This document shows, piece after piece, positions 55,809 through 59,933 of a stretch of 59,933 nucleotides of DNA. Position 1 is the first letter of the stretch, and each line of letters starts with the position of its first letter. The DNA is from Oopsacas minuta. Taxonomy: Eukaryota > Porifera > Hexactinellida > Lyssacinosida > Leucopsacidae. The notes beneath the pieces were generated by a model. The model worked only from the letters and a program-made list of their open reading frames with translations. It did not search any database and was not told the origin of the DNA. The stretch spans positions 1 to 59,933 of the forward strand of contig JAKMXF010000360.1 in the NCBI GenBank assembly GCA_024704765.1. The letters run 5' to 3'. The position numbers and the translations under genes were made by a program.

Positions 55809-57840
55809 CTTCTATTGGTGGTTAAAACTGCACAATTATAGTGATTGGTTGATGATTGTTAATTAACGAATTAAATAGAAGAACTTAAAATGTAACCACC
55901 AAATACCGTGACTCTACTTCCTTCATTGCTAGATACAACAATATTTTTAAGGAATTACGTCTGAAACAATTTCATGTAAGTGGTTCAAAGTATTTGTTTT
56001 TTATAATTAAATTAAGTAAATAAATGTGTATATATATGTATTTTCAACACATCTTAGAACTAAATAATGGAATTGTTGATGAAGACAGTTAGAATGGGAA
56101 TTATAATAAGTACAAATGTACAATAAATTATGAAAGGTAATTGAAAATTATTACACAAAAAATATTTAGAATAAAAAGTCTCAAAAAAGTAATAGTGACC
56201 CCTGGTCGTTTAAAGGAATTGAATTATAGGATACCAAAGAAGGAATCTGTAAATTTGAGGCGATTCTATTGATAAATTATTTCCAGAATAAAGTTCAAAG
56301 TTAGAGCTCGTAATTCACAAAATATCAGAAATTATCGATTTTAGAAGGTTGATGCGGGTGATAATTTTCAGTATTTCTGGATAAAATTGATATTGCTATA
56401 AACGTTTACATCTCATCTATTGATTAATATCAAAATAATTGAGATTCAGTTATATTTAAGGTGAGAAATATGAGTTGGAACTGAACTCACCCTTTGTAGT
56501 CCCCTTAAATACCCACTACCAACAAAAATTTGAATTGTCATAACTCGCCAGATTTCAATATTTTTTAATGAATAAATTTACATAAACTTTCATAATGCAC
56601 AAATGTCAATACGAATTTTCGGATTCGAATTCTGACTCTTAGGTGGTGTATTTTAATGAATTCGTTAACATGGGTGATTGATCAAATAATTCCTATAAAA
56701 AGTAAAAACTTTTACACAAAATCACATTGCGTATAACGTTTAACTCTTCTCTATCGAATGAGATTAATTTCTTTAAAGTTTGATAAGTGGAAGCGAGTTA
56801 AATTAGTGATTGAAGTATACATGGTCGAATAATCTGCTAACTTCACACTCTTCTACAATAATTATATACATACGATAGGTGATCCTTTGATTTTTGACTT
56901 GATTGCGATTGTGAACTCTTGGTTCCTCTCACTCATCGACTTACAATGGAGTCGAATCAGCTTAACATCCACTCTGTATGTGGTTCTACACTACCTCTTA
57001 CTGGGACAAATAGGCTAAATCCCCGATGTGTCCGGGTAAGTGGGAGTACACTGTATTAGTTTTCTTGATATAGTCATTTCAATGTACTGTGTTTCTACAA
57101 TCTTTGTACTTTCCACCAAAAAGAGGATTTAAAATTGCCTTTTGTATAGAATGTTATGAATGTATTCCATAGAATTCTAATGCACAAAAGCTATGACACT
57201 AACAATAATTTCAGGATGAGAAATTCGTTAAACAAAGGCCTGATTACACTGCTAAATGTTTTTGTCAGAAATTGTGCAGTTTGGCGAATGAATGTATTAT
57301 ACGCTGTAGAAATACACGCCATCAAGCTATAAAAAGCAAAGATTTGATAAATAACTCTAAATTTTCCTATCTTCGAAACCATGTAAGACATTAAATTTCT
57401 TTGATTGACATGTCAGAGCGTTTCCATATGTAACTAACGGGACATAGACAAATATTTATCGGATTTTTGACATTCATGAGATATATGGTGTAAATTCGTT
57501 CTGAATTGCGAGATATTTGTTCGGATCGTGTTAATAGTATTGCGTTAATTTTTATATACAAATTTTCAAACTCCAGATTTTTGAGTCTGACTGTGTGACT
57601 AATGGGACATTTTTCACCTTAAAGCTTATCCATATCAAGCGAGTCAACAATAGTTTCTGCTCATCTACTTACCTAAACATATTTTGTTGACTTTCGATGA
57701 TAACATTGATAATGCTAGTAGATATATCTAAATTGAATTATGAGAGAACTCCTATTCCTTTAACTATTGATCATCCAATGACTTTGACTAACGGGACAAA
57801 GTAGGATGTGACACAAATACTACCTAACAAGCTATTATTA
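55809..57840. other. No gene recognised
   Basis: AT-rich. Near 57053, read on the minus strand, TACAGTGTACTCCCACTTAC resembles a pogo-type MITE end. Otherwise nothing supported. Confidence 0.4.
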
Positions 57841-57846
57841 GTAGTG

Positions 57847-59165
57847 CTAAATATCGATATCCAAATCCTCAGGAAATTCATAAACACCACGCCGCAAAAG
57901 AGGGCAAGGTAGTACTTGAATAACCTCGTTTTGTTGAATTACCACCTCGTCACTTTCATTTAGCAATATCCTCCTCTTTGTCAGTGCTTTGCCAAAGCAA
58001 ACATTCAGTTTGTCATCTGAAGAGTTGATACTAATTACAACAGCTACTAAACGTTTGTTTTTTTTAACAGCGTTTCCAGAATAAGCATGAGTTACGATTA
58101 CAAAAGATCCAGTTTGTAGTGATAAAGATCTATCAGCTACCGATCTCACAATGGTTGGCTCTTTTGACTTGGTGGTATAAAAGGGTGTAGAAGCAGTAGA
58201 ATAACTTTTCATTTCTATTTCGTCCTCTATAATTTGAAACTGATGAGCGTTTGATATTCCAGGTAAATTTACACTGCCATTTTCAAATAAGCTAACAAAT
58301 CCATATTTTTCATTTTCCTCCTTAACTTGCTGAGAAGATATGTGATAAATATTGATCTTTGAACAAGCTTCTAAGGCACACTCGTAAAATGTAATTGAAT
58401 CCTTAACAATTGCTCGTCGTTGGATTACTCTGGTTGCCACCTGCCTTTTTACAGTGCCACTTATAGCATCTACAAGTCCTTTGCAATGTGATGTGGCAAA
58501 AAAGTTCCATATAACTCTAATGTTGTTGATTTGTTCTAAGCACTTGAGCGATGCAGCAATAAAACGATTTTTGAATTGACTCCACGAACCATCCGACCAA
58601 ATATTAAGAATAGAAACTTCAGGATCAATTAATGACTTTATTAAGTGGTTAAGAAAGACAACGACGGAGTCTTTAGTATGCGCAATGTCATCTGATACTA
58701 TAATAGCAGATTAGATGTGTCGTCGTGCCAATATACTGCTGTTAAGATAGTGACCTGCGTTTTACTCCAATGAGTAGACTGGATTTCGTCTTGCCATATT
58801 GTGTTAAAACTTTCAGAAAAGTCGATCTGCATCATAGCAATATTCAAGTTATCATATAGGTGTACTTTCATGTAGTTGTAATGAGCGGCCTGTTTCCTTT
58901 TATAAAATGGTGCCAGTTGAAAGTAGGAAGCATTTCAAATAAAGAAATAGAAAGCTCACTTGGTAATCCAGCTTTATGAATCTTCTCCATTCTCTCTTTA
59001 CCATATAAGCCCACAATTTTTTCCCATTGAAACCATCGGATGAAGTTCTCTTCTCTAAGTTCACCATCTAGATATGTCTCTTGATCTGAATCTAAATCAA
59101 GTGTTAGTGGATACTTTTCTATAAATAGTAGGCCGGATCGAGAAAAGTATACATCATCGCTTCAA
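57847..59165 (-). pseudogene. TE-associated protein of an arthropod multicopy family, one break
   Basis: Coding from about 59160: DLDSDQETYLDGELREENFI and WFQWEKIVGLYGKERMEKIH, then, after a slip near 58925, YKRKQAAHYNYMKVHLYDNL, IAMMQIDFSESFNTIWQDEI and QSTHWSKTQVTILTAVYWHD. A second slip near 58715 leads to IVSDDIAHTKDSVVVFLNHL, ILNIWSDGSWSQFKNRFIAA and WNFFATSHCKGLVDAISGTV, and the frame then stays open to the stop at 57847 (LLRRGVYEFPEDLDIDI). I recall this layout (DFSE, HWS..QVT, SDG..SQFKN, ATSHGKG..D) from many uncharacterised, multicopy arthropod and cnidarian proteins. The spaced Asp residues suggest a DDE-like enzyme, but I cannot name the family. The last 225 or more codons are intact. 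Confidence 0.6.
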
Positions 59166-59933
59166 CTTCTACCTAAGGCAAAGGTTGCCTTTACTCTTTT
59201 CTAGGAAAATGCGAGACATAAATTTGAAAAATATTTCGAGTTGACCCTTGCGGTTTTATATTTTTGCTGTGTCACTTTCGCAAACTTGACTTTAAATCGT
59301 CCGAATTTTCTAATTCCTTTGACTTAGCCCCTTTAGATATATTATTTGGTAATAGTAAGTCGCATATTTGCTTTCGAATGGTGTATTAGGCTAATTTATA
59401 TGTCCAAAGATACTCGAGTTATCAAGATATTTTTTGCATATTCTATCATACCCTAATAATATTATCCACCCCCCTTTTATTCCGAAGATTTGCAAATGCA
59501 TAATTCTTACAAAAAATAGCTATATCCTCACCAAACTTAGTATAATTCTGTATCTAGATCCAAATTCATCAATAGATTACCACAAAGAAATTTTACCAAC
59601 TTTCCTTATCTCTTGCTCTTAACTTAGTTACCATTTATCTAGCATGGAATTTATGGTCAATTATTGTATCTGAATAAAAACTCACTCAAATGACTCATAT
59701 TATAGAGTGATTATATTCCTATAATTTATGTAATTTTGAATATGGTAGGATACACGCTTAGTATAGTAGTATTTCATCCTGTGTTTTTGGTTATCCTGGA
59801 CCCATCCCAGAAAATCTACCCCCAATAAAACTAGATCTATACAATCATTATAGTATGCTTAGAAATGAAGATTCTAAATCAACTAGAGATGATATAGCGA
59901 AAGATTAACTGAAGCATTAGTGCGTATCTATAA
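59166..59933. other. No gene recognised
   Basis: AT-rich end of window; no supported feature. Confidence 0.4.

Overview
This is a eukaryotic, AT-rich, intron-containing genomic window. It is dominated by decayed DNA transposons of arthropod type: mariner (DD34D), Tc1-like (DD37E), maT-like (DD37D), hAT, PIF/Harbinger, a pogo/Tigger-type fragment and a RAG1/Transib-like relic. There are no operons, Shine-Dalgarno sites or CRISPR arrays. The abundance and mix of Tc1/mariner elements, with only one recognisable host gene in 60 kb, suggests a TE-bloated crustacean. A parasitic copepod such as a sea louse is my best guess from memory; I could not test it.

Host gene: the minus strand carries the 3' half of an Rfx-family (RFX1/2/3-type) transcription factor. 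Four coding exons can be joined with matching splice phases: 32474-32205, 21621-21546, 19932-19683 and 18192-17109 with the stop. They encode the region just after the DNA-binding domain, the conserved B/C regions and the dimerisation domain. I could not find the winged-helix DNA-binding exon(s). They should lie upstream, above 32474, probably outside the window. The introns are packed with transposons: a 10.6 kb intron holds two mariners, one of them split by a nested element, plus a hAT element.

Layout: 1-745 N-terminal part of a Harbinger nuclease and a palindrome. 745-1199 Tc1 tail. 2325-3160 mariner relic. 3976-5130 hAT tail joined at a single N to an unrelated TE-like protein. 5762-8580 whole two-gene Harbinger element. 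8665-9977 whole mariner. 9980-15088 nothing recognised. 15089-16431 whole Tc1. 17109-32474 Rfx with its intronic elements. 32743-33740 hAT relic. 33818-34100 MITE-like element built on hairpin-forming tandem repeats. 34158-35476 Tc1. 37386-38250 Gypsy-type integrase relic. 39501-40186 foldback element. 41631-43770 RAG1/Transib-like relic. 45651-45833 minisatellite. 46142-47273 hAT (DUF4371-type) relic. 47395-48631 and 52151-53484 DD37D elements. 50440-50911 pogo/Tigger-like N-terminus. 54475-55806 second copy of the intronic mariner. 57847-59165 TE-associated protein of an arthropod multicopy family.

The most informative point is the pair of near-identical mariners at 26717-29327 and 54475-55806. 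They share the same stop codons and frameshifts but have different flanks, so an already dead sequence was moved in trans. One of them was later split by a DD37D element at a TA whose empty version is preserved in the other copy.
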